Below, piece by piece: positions 42,766 to 53,200 of a DNA stretch of 64,000 nt. Location: positions 4,816,501 through 4,880,500 of the forward strand of contig NZ_CP063362.1 in assembly GCF_016807805.1 (NCBI RefSeq). The letters run 5' to 3'. The position numbers and the translations under genes were made by a program. The stretch's first letter is position 1; each line of letters begins with the position of its first letter. Source of the DNA: Xanthobacter dioxanivorans (GTDB lineage: Bacteria > Pseudomonadota > Alphaproteobacteria > Rhizobiales > Xanthobacteraceae). The notes beneath the pieces are model-generated. The model did no database searches. It was not told where the DNA came from and saw only the letters and a program-made list of their open reading frames with translations.

Positions 42766-45425
42766 TACTGCGCCTCCCAGACATGTGCGGCGTCGCCAAA
42801 CAGTTCGGTCGCGGCCGAGAGCTTGCGCTTGCAATAGGTGGCGCCCGCGTTCGCCGGCAGCGCGAAAGCCAGGTCGTCGTAGGTCCCGCCGGTATCCGGT
42901 CCGATGAGGGCGTTGCCGGCCGTCAGATTGATGCGCGCCGCCTGCAGATATCCGGTGATCTCGACCAGCGTGGCTTCGGGATCGTCGAGTTGCAGATCGA
43001 TTTGGTCGCGCGGGTAGAGCAGGGACGCGCTGATCGAGACATCCGCGCCCAGCAACGCCTTTACGGCGAAGGCGTAGAGGCAGCGCTGCAATTCCCGGCC
43101 ACCATCCAGGCCGATGTTGTCCTTGGGTGGTCTGCCGGTCTTGTAGTCGCGGACCAGGGCGCGCTTGCCATCGCCTGAGATGTCGAGACGATCGATGTAG
43201 CCGGCGATGCGAAACCCGGCGTCGGGGATTTCGACGACCGTTGCCGAATCCCACGGGCTGTCGGCAGCCGATTTGGCGCTAACCCCACCAAACGCCACTT
43301 CGCCATATGACCGGGCGTCCGGCAGGCGCTCATCACCATAAGTCAGCGCGCGGCTGGTGAGCAGGCGCGCTTCGTCCAGCGTCCGGTGCCAGATGACAGC
43401 GGGCGGGATGGCGCGTTCGCTTTCCCAGACACCCGAAACCTCGACGGCAGCGTTCTGCACCGCCGCTGCGATCTGGTTTACGTCGGCCTTGGCGAGGCCG
43501 CCTGCGGCTTCCAGCTTCTGGAGCGCGAGGTCGAGCGTCATGTGGACGAGGTCGCCCATGCCGAGCGCATCGAGAACCAGGGGATCGGTCCCGCTCTCGG
43601 GCATCCGCAAGTGCATCCCGTATTTCCAGAGGAAGCCGAGCGGGCTTCGTAGAAGGAGCTTGAGCGAACTGGCCGACTGAGTTCGGGCCAAGATGGCCAG
43701 CAGGAGAGGATGGTCCGCCCGAACCAGCCCGTCGTGCGGCGTGATCTCCTTGCGGTGCCAGTTGCGCCAGCAGGCCGTCGCACTGATCGCCTGCGGTTCA
43801 TGCGCAAACTCTTGCGGACGCGCCATCAGCCGGTCGGTTTCACTGAAAGCATGGAGCGGGACCGCGTTGCGGCGGATGTAGGTCTCGCCGGCGTGATCGC
43901 CGAGCAGAGAGCTGCGCCCGAGAAGTCTGCCCTCGCTGTCGCGGCGAGACCGCGACAGAATGACCTGGTGCTCGGTCGTCGCGAGAATGGTTTCGAAATC
44001 CCGCCGGTCGGCCGCGCCGACCGGGAGCGGATCGAGCTCGACGGTCGGAATGATGTGGTCGGAGATCAGGCGATCTTCCGAAATGCCGCGCGGCCAACGC
44101 GCCGAGTTGAGACCGACGAGCCGAACGAACCGGCGCGGCGACGCAGCCAATGCGCTGGCCGGCATCCAGGCGACGGAGACGCAGGCCTCGAGGCCGTCAT
44201 CCTGTTTCAAGGTTTCGAGGGTCGCGTCTAGCGATCCGGAGGGACCGGCCAACAGTACATTGCGCCAGATCGCCAGCGCTCGACCGCTGAGAAGCGCCGC
44301 GCCGATTTCCTCGGCGGCGGTGTGGCCCTTGGCGAGGAGCGCGACGATGCCGCGCAGCGTCGCAGCGTGATCCTGTGCGTCGGGCCAGTCAGCCGGCGTC
44401 AGGCGATCGAGCAAGCGCGTCCAGGCAGCGGCAGATGCCAGCGGTGCGTCCGACGGAAGGATGCGCATCCAACCTGGGGGCAAGGTCTGGAACGGGCCTG
44501 TTTCTGATCCGCAAAGCGCAGCCAGACGGCGCATACGGGTCTGCGACAGACCTCGGATGAGGATGTCGGCGAGCGCGGCGGCGGCTTGGCCGTCCCGCGT
44601 TGTCGTAACCTTGATCCCGTGAACGAAGTGCAGATCGAGATTGGCGTCGGCGTGAAGTGAGAGGAAATGGTCGTCATATTCGGCCGTCGAGGCGCCTGCG
44701 ATGGCGATCTCTGCCGGCTGGGCCTCGCCGGAGGCCAACAGGCTTCGCGCCCAGCGGACGGCTTCAATGGCCTCATGATAGGCCGTGGCCGCGCTGACGG
44801 CGTTGATGGCGGGCGTTCGGGGACCCGTCCGGTTGATGGTCACACCGGTTCCTTGGAGCCAAGCGGGCGTGGGACGGGGACCCGCCGTCCAGATCACCGC
44901 GATATGGGTGGTCAGCGCCTGAAGGAGCGGACGCCAGCAGGGCGAAAGCTCGGTGATCCCGACGATCTCGACCGGACCGAGCACCGCCTTGGCATGACCA
45001 AGGCGCAGACTGGCCGCAGCGACGAGATCGGCCGGGCGCATCATCCCTGGCGGCAGTTGCGCCAGCACCGCGGTTTCAAGCCGCGCGATGGAGTCGAGGC
45101 GGGGATGGTCCCCTGCGCGCGCCGCCAGGTCGATCCCCGCGCGCCAGGCCTTGTGAAGGGTGTCTGCCGACGCATCGACCATCCCGGGAAGCAGTTTGAT
45201 GCTTTCCAATTCGCCGAGCGGGGTGGACGGCAAGACCGCCTGGATCGCGGCGCGCAAACTCTCATCGTCGATCGGCCTGGCGAATCCGCCAGCGAGGCGA
45301 ACCGCCAATTGTTCGAACGACATGATCTGAAGGCCGTGCTGGCGTTCCCGCGCGGCGGCGAGTCGATGCTCGCGCATCGCTAGCCGCCCATGGGCGATGA
45401 TGGTCCGTCTGCCTGATGCTTCCAC
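42765..45425 (-). CDS. AddB-like PD-(D/E)xK nuclease protein
   Basis: The 886-residue protein resembles the nuclease/inactivated-helicase subunit of AddAB. It has a C-terminal GYIDRLDISGDGKRALVRDYKTG nuclease motif followed by QRCLYAFAVKALLG. The N-terminus starts at a GTG (MEASGRRTIIAHGRLAMREH) and shows no Walker A. It lacks the C-terminal CxxC cluster expected for an AddB iron-sulphur site, and at 886 residues is shorter than typical AddB. It is the first gene of the six-gene minus-strand operon and faces the WYL regulator gene across 175 bp. Confidence 0.8.
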   Translation of the reverse strand: MEASGRRTIIAHGRLAMREHRLAAARERQHGLQIMSFEQLAVRLAGGFARPIDDESLRAAIQAVLPSTPLGELESIKLLPGMVDASADTLHKAWRAGIDLAARAGDHPRLDSIARLETAVLAQLPPGMMRPADLVAAASLRLGHAKAVLGPVEIVGITELSPCWRPLLQALTTHIAVIWTAGPRPTPAWLQGTGVTINRTGPRTPAINAVSAATAYHEAIEAVRWARSLLASGEAQPAEIAIAGASTAEYDDHFLSLHADANLDLHFVHGIKVTTTRDGQAAAALADILIRGLSQTRMRRLAALCGSETGPFQTLPPGWMRILPSDAPLASAAAWTRLLDRLTPADWPDAQDHAATLRGIVALLAKGHTAAEEIGAALLSGRALAIWRNVLLAGPSGSLDATLETLKQDDGLEACVSVAWMPASALAASPRRFVRLVGLNSARWPRGISEDRLISDHIIPTVELDPLPVGAADRRDFETILATTEHQVILSRSRRDSEGRLLGRSSLLGDHAGETYIRRNAVPLHAFSETDRLMARPQEFAHEPQAISATACWRNWHRKEITPHDGLVRADHPLLLAILARTQSASSLKLLLRSPLGFLWKYGMHLRMPESGTDPLVLDALGMGDLVHMTLDLALQKLEAAGGLAKADVNQIAAAVQNAAVEVSGVWESERAIPPAVIWHRTLDEARLLTSRALTYGDERLPDARSYGEVAFGGVSAKSAADSPWDSATVVEIPDAGFRIAGYIDRLDISGDGKRALVRDYKTGRPPKDNIGLDGGRELQRCLYAFAVKALLGADVSISASLLYPRDQIDLQLDDPEATLVEITGYLQAARINLTAGNALIGPDTGGTYDDLAFALPANAGATYCKRKLSAATELFGDAAHVWEAQ

Positions 45426-45508
45426 CGTTTTTCCCGCCCTAAACCCCGTGGAACTGCGCTTTCTGTGGAACGAGGCTACGCACCCCGTCCACTGCGACGC
45501 ATTCCGCC

Positions 45509-45537
45509 TTGACCCAAGCGCACTTCACGAATAGAAA
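45509..45537 (+). promoter_or_regulatory. Promoter of the WYL regulator / BREX-like operon
   Basis: TTGACC (45509-45514) and TAGAAA (45532-45537) are separated by 17 bp, matching a sigma-70 promoter well in the first box and four of six in the second. The predicted start lies just upstream of the dyad at 45562-45578, so a repressor bound there would block elongation or open-complex escape. Confidence 0.55.
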
Positions 45538-45561
45538 ATAGATGGGTCGAATAGATATGTC

Positions 45562-45578
45562 CAGATAGTTTCTATCTG
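45562..45578. promoter_or_regulatory. Perfect dyad CAGATAGTTTCTATCTG, candidate WYL-repressor operator
   Basis: Two 7-bp arms (CAGATAG / CTATCTG) flank TTT, 22 bp before the WYL gene start. The AT-rich stretch upstream carries further GATAG/ATAGA half-sites. WYL regulators of BREX and CBASS loci (BrxR/CapW class) bind dyads placed like this. The site lies in the intergenic region shared with the divergent AddB-like operon. Confidence 0.6.
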
Positions 45579-45600
45579 CATCGTGTTGGAGGCAAGCTTC

Positions 45601-46497
45601 ATGGCGCTGGCTGGCGCGGGACTAAAATGGGGGGTGGAGCGGCGGCTCGAATTCATCGAGTTCCGGCTGTTCTGGGAAGGTGGCGTCAACCGCGCCGATA
45701 TCATCGAGATGTTCGATGTGTCGGTGCCGCAAGCGTCCAAGGACCTCACTCTCTATCAGGAGCGGGCGCCCCATAACGCGATCTACGACAAGAGCGCCAA
45801 GCGCTACATCGCGAGTGACGCCTTCACACCCTGTTTCCTAAAGCCTGACCCCGATGGGTATCTCAGTCAGCTTCGCTCCGTTGCTGACGGCATCCTCGAT
45901 CCGTCCCAAGCGTGGCTTGGATATTTTCCATCGTTTGGTGTCGCTCCCAGCCCTGCGCGAGGAATCAGGGCAGAGGTCTTGCGATCAATGCTTTCCGCGG
46001 TTCGCCAATACGAAGCCGTAGAAATTCGATACCAGTCCCTGTCCAGCTCCGAACCGAGATGGCGTTGGATCACGCCGCATGCTCTCGGCTTTGACGGATT
46101 TCGATGGCATGCACGGGCATTCTGCGGTGTCGACCGAGTATTCAAGGATTTCCTTTTATCTCGCATCTTAGAGACGCGAGGGTCGAAACCGGGTGAGATT
46201 GAAGCGGGCGCAGATACTGATTGGCAGGACGAGGTCACGCTTGAAATTGGCCCGCACCCTGGTCTTTCCGACGCTCAGAAGAAGGTAATCGCGCTGGACT
46301 ACGGCATGCGCGAGGGAAAAACGCGAGTGAAGGTTCGCAGAGCTCTTCTTTATTACACACTGAAGCGCTTGGGGTTGGATGTCGATCCAAACTCACGCGC
46401 TCCACAAGATCAACAAATCATTCTCTTGGAACCGCTGGCTACATACAGCGGCGCCTACGCGAACGGGGCAACGGGGACGGCGAATGCTCGGGCTTAA
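45601..46497 (+). CDS. WYL-domain transcriptional regulator (BrxR/CapW-like)
   Basis: The 298-residue protein has an N-terminal winged helix (RRLEFIEFRLFWEGGVNRADII, then VSVPQASKDLTLYQER) and a central WYL-type fold around AVEIRYQSLSS and WRWITPHALGFDGFRWHARAFC. A C-terminal extension domain ends YTLKRLGLD. This is the order of BrxR/CapW defence regulators, which repress their operon until a ligand is sensed. GGAGG is 8 bp before the ATG at 45601. It overlaps the next gene by 14 bp. Confidence 0.88.
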   Translation: MALAGAGLKWGVERRLEFIEFRLFWEGGVNRADIIEMFDVSVPQASKDLTLYQERAPHNAIYDKSAKRYIASDAFTPCFLKPDPDGYLSQLRSVADGILDPSQAWLGYFPSFGVAPSPARGIRAEVLRSMLSAVRQYEAVEIRYQSLSSSEPRWRWITPHALGFDGFRWHARAFCGVDRVFKDFLLSRILETRGSKPGEIEAGADTDWQDEVTLEIGPHPGLSDAQKKVIALDYGMREGKTRVKVRRALLYYTLKRLGLDVDPNSRAPQDQQIILLEPLATYSGAYANGATGTANARA

Positions 46498-49231
46498 TCT
46501 CAGGCAAGAATTTAGAGGGCGGCGCCTCAAAGGGACGGCGATCGAACTTTCAAACGAGGCAAATACCGGCGCCACGCAGATCGCGGCCAAGGATTTCCTG
46601 GAAATCACCTATCCGACGCATGACTTGTTGAAGGGCATCGAAGCTGTCGGGCCGAATCAAGGTCGTCCAGTCGTCGTTATTGGCGAGCGCGGTCTTGGTA
46701 AGTCCCACTTGATGGCCGCGCTGTTTCACGCGGTCAACGATGCGGCTTCAACCGGTGCTTGGCTGAAGAACTGGTCGACCACGCTGGGCGATCCACACGT
46801 CGGCGACATCAAGCTGCGCGATGGGATGCTCGTCATCGGCGAGAGCCTGCATCGGCAGCGCTACAAGTTTCTTTGGGACCTTCTGTTCGAGCAGCATCCG
46901 CACGGTGCCTACATCAAAGGTAAGTGGGAAGGCATGGGTGCGGCGAAGACGGATATTCCGTCTGACCAACTCATCCTGGAACTCCTTCGGCATAAGCCTG
47001 TCATGCTGCTGCTGGATGAATTTCAGACTTGGTACGATGGCCTCACGAACACCAAACAGTATCCGTGGAAGCACTGGGCGTTCAATTTCATCCAGATTCT
47101 GTCTGAGATCGCCAAGGAGCATCCTGAGCTCCTTGTTCTCGTCGTTTCAGTACGAAACGGCGAAACTGACGCATACCAGCAGATACATCGCGTCAACCCT
47201 GTGCAGATCGATTTCAAGGCCGGCGGAAGCCCGGAGCGCATCCAGCACGATCGGCGACGGATGCTATTGCACCGCCTCTTCGAAAATAGGCTCCAGATCA
47301 CATCGTCGTCGATCGAGGCAGCCCTTGCGCGGCACATCTCGGAATATTTCCGACTCTTGAGCACGCCGGCGGCGGAGCAGGATCGCAAGCAACGGGACTT
47401 TGTTGAGTCGTGGCCCTTTGCGCCGCATCTTCTTCAGTTGCTGGAAGATCAGGTCCTCGTCGCCACCGATGCTCAAGAGACCCGAGATCTGATCAGAATT
47501 CTGGCAAATCTCTTCAAGAGCCGTGGAGACCAAGCGCCCGTGTTGACCGCGGCGGATTTCAGGATGGATGACGACGCCTCGGGCATTGGCGCGCTCTTGG
47601 ATTCGGTCGCCAACCAGCAACATCGGACGCTTCGCGACAAGGCGCTGCGAAATCTGACCTCGGTCACTGAGGCGGTCTCCGATCATGCGTCGAAGGTTCC
47701 GCACTTGCAGGAAATCGTGGGCGCGTTGTGGCTTCGCTCGATCGCAGTTGGAAACCTCGCGGGCGCCGAACCAGCCGTTCTTCAGGCGGATATCACTCAG
47801 AGCAAGCCGATCGACGACAATGCCTTTCAGGTCGAGCTGGCCACGATCATCGAGAACAGCTTCAACATCCATCAAGATGGTGCGCGGCTTGTCTTCAAGG
47901 AGGAGGAGAACCCACAGGCCAAGGTCATGGCCTCGGCCCGGAACGACAAGCTCTTCACGGATGGGTCCGATCTCGCGCAATTGGCGAGGGAGACGCGCTA
48001 TGTCATCGGCGGTTCCGAGGAGGTGGCGCGTACCTTCCGCGTCATTGCCCTGCCGCGCACGTGGCTGAACGATCCCTGGTCGGGCCTAGACGAAGCTGAG
48101 CAGCCGGAGCGATGGGATGAACGCCTGCCGATCCTCGTGTTGCCGGAGGAGCCGGACCGGTTGAGCGAACGCCTTGGGCGGTGGTTGAAAGATCATCTCC
48201 AGAAGCGCCGCAACACCGTTCGTTTCCTGCTGCCGCGCGCCGGGACGACGAACGCGTTTTATGACCGTGACCTGTTGATCCTCGCGCGCGCCGAGATGAA
48301 GGCGCAGGAATGGGGTGTCCAGAACCCAGAATATCGGAAGCTCCAAACGAAGTATCAAAATGAGCTTCGAGATATTCTGAAGAAACGGTTCGACCGCTTC
48401 GCCGTGTTGCATCGCTGGAACTTTACAGAACCCACGAAGTGCGAGTTCCACGTTGAGACGTTGCGCGAGCAAGGCGCCAAGATACCAGACGCCATTGAGC
48501 AGACGCTAATCAATGACGTCTTTGTGCCCGAAGATTTTGAAGCGCTTGTGCTGGAGGCGGCGGGCGACAACGCCCCCGTCGGCAAACTGTTACGAGAGCT
48601 CCAGGAGCCGCGGCCGGCAGGCCAGGACTGTATTCCCTGGCTCGGAGAGATCGCGATGAAGGAACGCCTCGTGCGCATGTGCGCGCGCGGCAAGGTGGCA
48701 ATCAATCTCCGCGGAATGGAGTATCTTCAAGCCCAAGCCGGCGAGGATGAGGACGCGGCGTGGAAGCGGCTGCGACCCAAGCTGGCCTATACCGGACGGC
48801 AGCTCGATGAGATTTTCCTGCTTCCTCCCTCGGCCGTGCCGTCTTCCGGCGGATCAGCGCCGCCAGTGGTGGCGCCAGGCGACCTACCTGCAGGCGGTCT
48901 GTTCGGTGGTGGCGCAACGCCCACACCGACCGCAAACCCTGGGGAGGCGCTCCCGTATCCTCCTTCAGGACCGGGATCGGAGCAGCAGGCCCCTGGGGGT
49001 GGCATTTTTGGTGGAACGTCGCCCGGCTCGCGGACGACCCTGTCCAACCCGGCGACTTCACCTCTCAACCTGATCGGCAAGCTTGAGGGTTGGGGAATCG
49101 GCCCTGCTACGCCGGTTCGGGAAGTGACGTTGAAGGTCACGGCCGCGACCGGCGCGCAGTTGAAGGAGTTGCTGAAAAAACTGCCCGACGGCATGACCTT
49201 CGAGCTCTCCCTGGACAAGGAGAGCAACTGA
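46484..49231 (+). CDS. DUF499-type ATPase (BrxC/PglY-like)
   Basis: The 915-residue AAA-like ATPase has Walker A GERGLGKS (67-74) and Walker B VMLLLDEFQTW near 175, followed by VLVVSVRNGE. A long helical middle and a glycine/proline-rich linker (about 790-850) precede a short C-terminal domain. DUF499 proteins correspond to the large BrxC/PglY ATPase of BREX-type systems and also occur with DUF1156 methyltransferases in other defence loci. It starts inside the regulator gene and its TGATG is shared with the PglZ-like gene. Confidence 0.85.
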   Translation: MLGLNLRQEFRGRRLKGTAIELSNEANTGATQIAAKDFLEITYPTHDLLKGIEAVGPNQGRPVVVIGERGLGKSHLMAALFHAVNDAASTGAWLKNWSTTLGDPHVGDIKLRDGMLVIGESLHRQRYKFLWDLLFEQHPHGAYIKGKWEGMGAAKTDIPSDQLILELLRHKPVMLLLDEFQTWYDGLTNTKQYPWKHWAFNFIQILSEIAKEHPELLVLVVSVRNGETDAYQQIHRVNPVQIDFKAGGSPERIQHDRRRMLLHRLFENRLQITSSSIEAALARHISEYFRLLSTPAAEQDRKQRDFVESWPFAPHLLQLLEDQVLVATDAQETRDLIRILANLFKSRGDQAPVLTAADFRMDDDASGIGALLDSVANQQHRTLRDKALRNLTSVTEAVSDHASKVPHLQEIVGALWLRSIAVGNLAGAEPAVLQADITQSKPIDDNAFQVELATIIENSFNIHQDGARLVFKEEENPQAKVMASARNDKLFTDGSDLAQLARETRYVIGGSEEVARTFRVIALPRTWLNDPWSGLDEAEQPERWDERLPILVLPEEPDRLSERLGRWLKDHLQKRRNTVRFLLPRAGTTNAFYDRDLLILARAEMKAQEWGVQNPEYRKLQTKYQNELRDILKKRFDRFAVLHRWNFTEPTKCEFHVETLREQGAKIPDAIEQTLINDVFVPEDFEALVLEAAGDNAPVGKLLRELQEPRPAGQDCIPWLGEIAMKERLVRMCARGKVAINLRGMEYLQAQAGEDEDAAWKRLRPKLAYTGRQLDEIFLLPPSAVPSSGGSAPPVVAPGDLPAGGLFGGGATPTPTANPGEALPYPPSGPGSEQQAPGGGIFGGTSPGSRTTLSNPATSPLNLIGKLEGWGIGPATPVREVTLKVTAATGAQLKELLKKLPDGMTFELSLDKESN

Positions 49232-50220
49232 TGGCGCTCGACCCGGATCAGTTTCGCGCACTCACGACCGCAGCGCCTGCCGATGCTTGGCGTGCAATCA
49301 TCGACGACATCCTTTCGGTCTGCGTTCAGCCCTTGTCCGCGCCCAACGCCTCGGGGGAGGTCACGAGACGGGACCGTGCCATTGGCGCGCTTGACCATTT
49401 CCTCGCCGCGGCGGCGTGGGACTTATGGGAACAGTTCGGCGAGACTGTCGACCGGAACGCTGATCGGCTCGTTGACTGGTGGTCATCACCCTACAGCGCC
49501 AAGGCCATCCTTATCCTCGATGGGCTAAGTCTGCGTGAACTGCCTTGGCTGGTTGAGGGCGCAAAGGCCCGTGGCTTTGCTGTTCACAGGACGACCGCGC
49601 ATGGGGCGGAGGTGCCGAGCGAGACAAATGCCTTCGCCCGTGCCCTTGGATTCAACAGCCGAAGCCAGCTTCAGAATAACGGCGGTGGCATGGCGCATCG
49701 CTTCGCACCAGCAAGAACCGAATGCGTCGATCTGCCGTGGAAGGATTGCGCCGATCTCATCGATGCGTCCCCTAATTGGATCTTCTGGCATCAATGGCCA
49801 GACAGCAAATTGCACGATGGTTCAGGCGCCGGTCAGGGGCTCGACACTCTTACTCGTGACATTGCGGCGCAACTGGCCAGCGATGATTTTTGGGAATTTG
49901 TCGAGCGTCTCGCAAAGGGCAGGCGGCTGGTGATCACGTCAGACCACGGCTACGCCGCGACCGGCTTGTTCTTCGATGCTCCAGACGAACAGGCCGCCTT
50001 CCTCAAGGGCATCCTCAAGAGCGGCCGCCTCGTGGCCGGCGAGCACGATCCCGGACCGTTTGTGCCTCCGGTGGCTCTGCAAGCGAACAGTCCGCATGGC
50101 AAGCATCTGCTTGCCGTCGGTCGATGGAAATGGCGCAGCCAGGGTGGATACCCGACGCTGGCGCATGGTGGGCTCTCTCTGCTTGAGATGCTGTCACCAT
50201 CCATAGAAATGACGAAGTAG
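49231..50220 (+). CDS. Short PglZ-like alkaline-phosphatase-fold protein
   Basis: The 329-residue protein has the alkaline phosphatase superfamily landmarks of PglZ. These are AILILDGLSLRELPWL (near 91-106), THGAEVPSETNAFA-like metal and substrate residues (AHGAEVPSETNAFA, 117-130) and LVITSDHGYAATGLF (near 233). BREX/Pgl PglZ proteins are usually much longer, so this is a minimal PglZ core. An AAGGAG site and a one-base overlap couple it to the DUF499 gene. The substrate of PglZ proteins is not established. Confidence 0.82.
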   Translation: MALDPDQFRALTTAAPADAWRAIIDDILSVCVQPLSAPNASGEVTRRDRAIGALDHFLAAAAWDLWEQFGETVDRNADRLVDWWSSPYSAKAILILDGLSLRELPWLVEGAKARGFAVHRTTAHGAEVPSETNAFARALGFNSRSQLQNNGGGMAHRFAPARTECVDLPWKDCADLIDASPNWIFWHQWPDSKLHDGSGAGQGLDTLTRDIAAQLASDDFWEFVERLAKGRRLVITSDHGYAATGLFFDAPDEQAAFLKGILKSGRLVAGEHDPGPFVPPVALQANSPHGKHLLAVGRWKWRSQGGYPTLAHGGLSLLEMLSPSIEMTK

Positions 50221-50223
50221 GGA

Positions 50224-53200
50224 ATGCCGCGTATGGCCACGAAGAAAGAATTTATTGCTCAGGAAGTGGCTCGCGCAGTTGGTGCTGGCAAGACGGTTGC
50301 GTTGGAGACAGTTGATTTCGGCGATCCGAATCGCCCGAAGACCTGTCTTGAGGTTGATTTCCCGATCTTGCCCGTAAACCAGGTGGCCGTCATCGAAGGC
50401 AATGCGGGCAAGCCGATCTATCAGATGTCGAAATGGTGGGCGCGTCGGCGATCGAGTGTGTTCAGGTCGATGCTCATTGCTGCAGCGACAAAGGCTCCGG
50501 AGGATCCAGCGCTAGCCGCAAAGCTCGTCTGGGACAACTACTATGCCAATCATCAGAAGAAGGGCGCCTTCAAGCACCTGAAGGTCGCGGACATCTTCAT
50601 GGGCGGCGGCACGACCCTTGTCGAGGGCTCGCGGCTCGGCATGCAGATGTCCGGCAACGACCTCAATCCGGTTGCATGGTTCGTGGTGAAGCAGGAGTTG
50701 GCCGACGTCGATCTCGATCAGGTGAAGCGGCTGATCGCTGATGTTGAGGCCGAGGTGAAGCCTCAGATCATTCCCTTCTATTACTGCGACGGACCCAATG
50801 GGGAGAAAGGTATCTGGACGCATAAGCCCACTGGTAACGTGATGGGTCCGGAGTTCGATCCGCTCTCCCTCCGCCCGGGGGAGCGAACGGACTACGGCTA
50901 CGAAGGGCCGGAGATCATCTATACGTTCTGGGCCAAGCACGGCCCCTGCCAGGTGACAGGCTGTGGTCACCGCACGCCGATCATGACCAGCCCAGTCATG
51001 GCGGTGAAGACGCTCACGGTGAAGCATTGGGAGCATACTTGTGCCGCCTGCGACACAGAGTTTGACGTTGAGGACGCCGAGGCGCGGATGGCGCCGGATG
51101 CTCCGCTCTACGTCGCGCCGGATGAGAAGCCGCACTCGGTCTTCGATTCGAAAGGGCGCGTAGTTTGCCCTGGTTGCGGTCACGCCGTCATGGTGAAGCT
51201 CGGCAAAGGGAAGAACAAGAAGATCGAGTTATCTCTGTTGGTCCATCCGGAGTGGCTCGCTGGCAGTCCGAGGAACGATGCCACCGGACGATCCTTTGGT
51301 GGTTCCGCGCAGGATGATGCTGAGTCGACGACGAGATGGAATTGGGAGCGTGCCGGTAAGATAAGGCTCTTGGAGGTTCGGGGCTCTCTTCCGGAATCTG
51401 TAACGTGCCCCGAAACTAAGGTCACGTTCAGTAGCGGGAAAGACGGAGGCACGGTTCCAAAGAAATCGAGCTACACATGCGCCTCGTGCGGAACAACGCA
51501 GGATGTCTTGCAGACCGTCAGGCAGACCGGAAAAACAGGGCCGCTCGCAGCATACAGCGCTCACGGGGTCTCAGCCAAACGCAAGAGCGATGGAATGCCC
51601 TATGGCGGGCGTTTCTTCTCCCCGTTCAATGAACGCTTTGCCCAGCAGTACAGCTCTGCTGCAGAGGAATGGGGTCAGAGAAAAGACGGTGACTTGGCCA
51701 ATTATTGGCCCAAAAGTGAGGTCCCGTTTGGATTCATGACTCACATGAACAATGGCGGAATACCAAATCACGGTTTTTCGCATTGGTGGACTATGTTTAA
51801 TCCGCGGCAGATGCTTGTACACACGCAATTATTGAAATCAATTATGGAGGTCGGTAGCTATCAATGGAACGTTCGCGAATATGTTCTCGGGGCATTTCAG
51901 CAATATCTCCGCAATCAAAGCTTGTTTACGCTCTGGAACGTCCAGGGAGATAAGTTGGAGCCACAATTTGCCAATAATAACTACCATCCAAAATCGACCG
52001 TCGTAGAGAATTGCGTCTTCTCTAACCTTGGTCGCGGCAATTGGGCATCCAGTGTAGAAGGAATAATTGAGGGGCGCGAGTGGGCAACCCGCCCGTGGGA
52101 AGCTGTCAGCGTCGATACGCTGAAGAGAATAGACCCTGCCCTGGCATCCGACGTAAGTGGCCAAAGCGAGAGGGTGTTTCCTGGCGATCCCGTGAAGGGA
52201 GCCGAGATTTACCAATGTTCATCGACCGAGCTCAATCAGTACGGGGATTCGACTATTGATCTTGTGATCACCGATCCCCCCTTTGGGGGGCTCCTCCATT
52301 ATTCTGAGTTGGCAGATTTCTTTCACGTTTGGATGCGCTTGCCGCTCAAGGACAAGTACCCAGAGATTTTCGGTCCCGAGTATACGCCGAAGTCTATGGA
52401 GGCAGTATCTAATAGGGCGCGTGAGCCTGAGGATCCCGATGGCTTCTATCAGCGCATTCTCACCGCCTGTTGGAAGGAAGCTCATAGAGTGCTGAAACCG
52501 GGCGGGATGTTGGCATTCACCTTCCACCACAGCGAAGACGCGCCATGGGTATCTGTCCTCGAGTCACTGTTCGACGCGGGCTTCTTTCTTGAAGCGACGT
52601 ACCCGATCAGGTCAGACGAAACAAAGGGCGAAGGCAGCAAGCCGGGGACGTTTGGTTCCCAGCAGATCGAATACGACATCGTGCATGTTTGCCGGAAGCG
52701 GACCGAAGAGCCGAAGCCTGTCAGCTGGGGGCGTATGCGGCGTGAGGTTCTGGCCGATGTCCGTCAGCTCCAGGGACTGTTGGAAAATCATGCAAAGGCG
52801 GGCCTCCCTGCGGCGGACCTTCAGGTCATTCGCCGCGGCAAGGCGTTGGAATATTTCTCTCGCCACTATGGGAAGGTCTTCGTAGACGAAGGTCGGGCGA
52901 TCTCGGTGAAGGACGCTCTGGTCGGCATCAATCAACTCATCGACGAGGATACGAATAAGACTACCGAGCCGCCGCCTGTTACCGCCGAACCCATTACTCG
53001 GCAGTTCCTGCGTATGTTCAACGGTCAGACCGAACTCGCGCGCGACCAGATGCAAAAGCTATTGCGTGGCTCTGGCATCGCGCCGGACGAGTTCACCAAT
53101 CGGGGTTGGGCGAGCGAAGAGAAGAAGGTCTTCCATCTCGCCGATCCTCTCGTCTTCGCCCGGGACTGGCAGGGAAGGCATCGTCGGCGCCTCACGGCCG

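Noticed and set aside
39361..45425. Housekeeping addAB
   Set aside because: Both genes are embedded in a defence operon on a mobile island, and the AddB-like protein lacks the expected cysteine cluster. A chromosomal pair is expected elsewhere.
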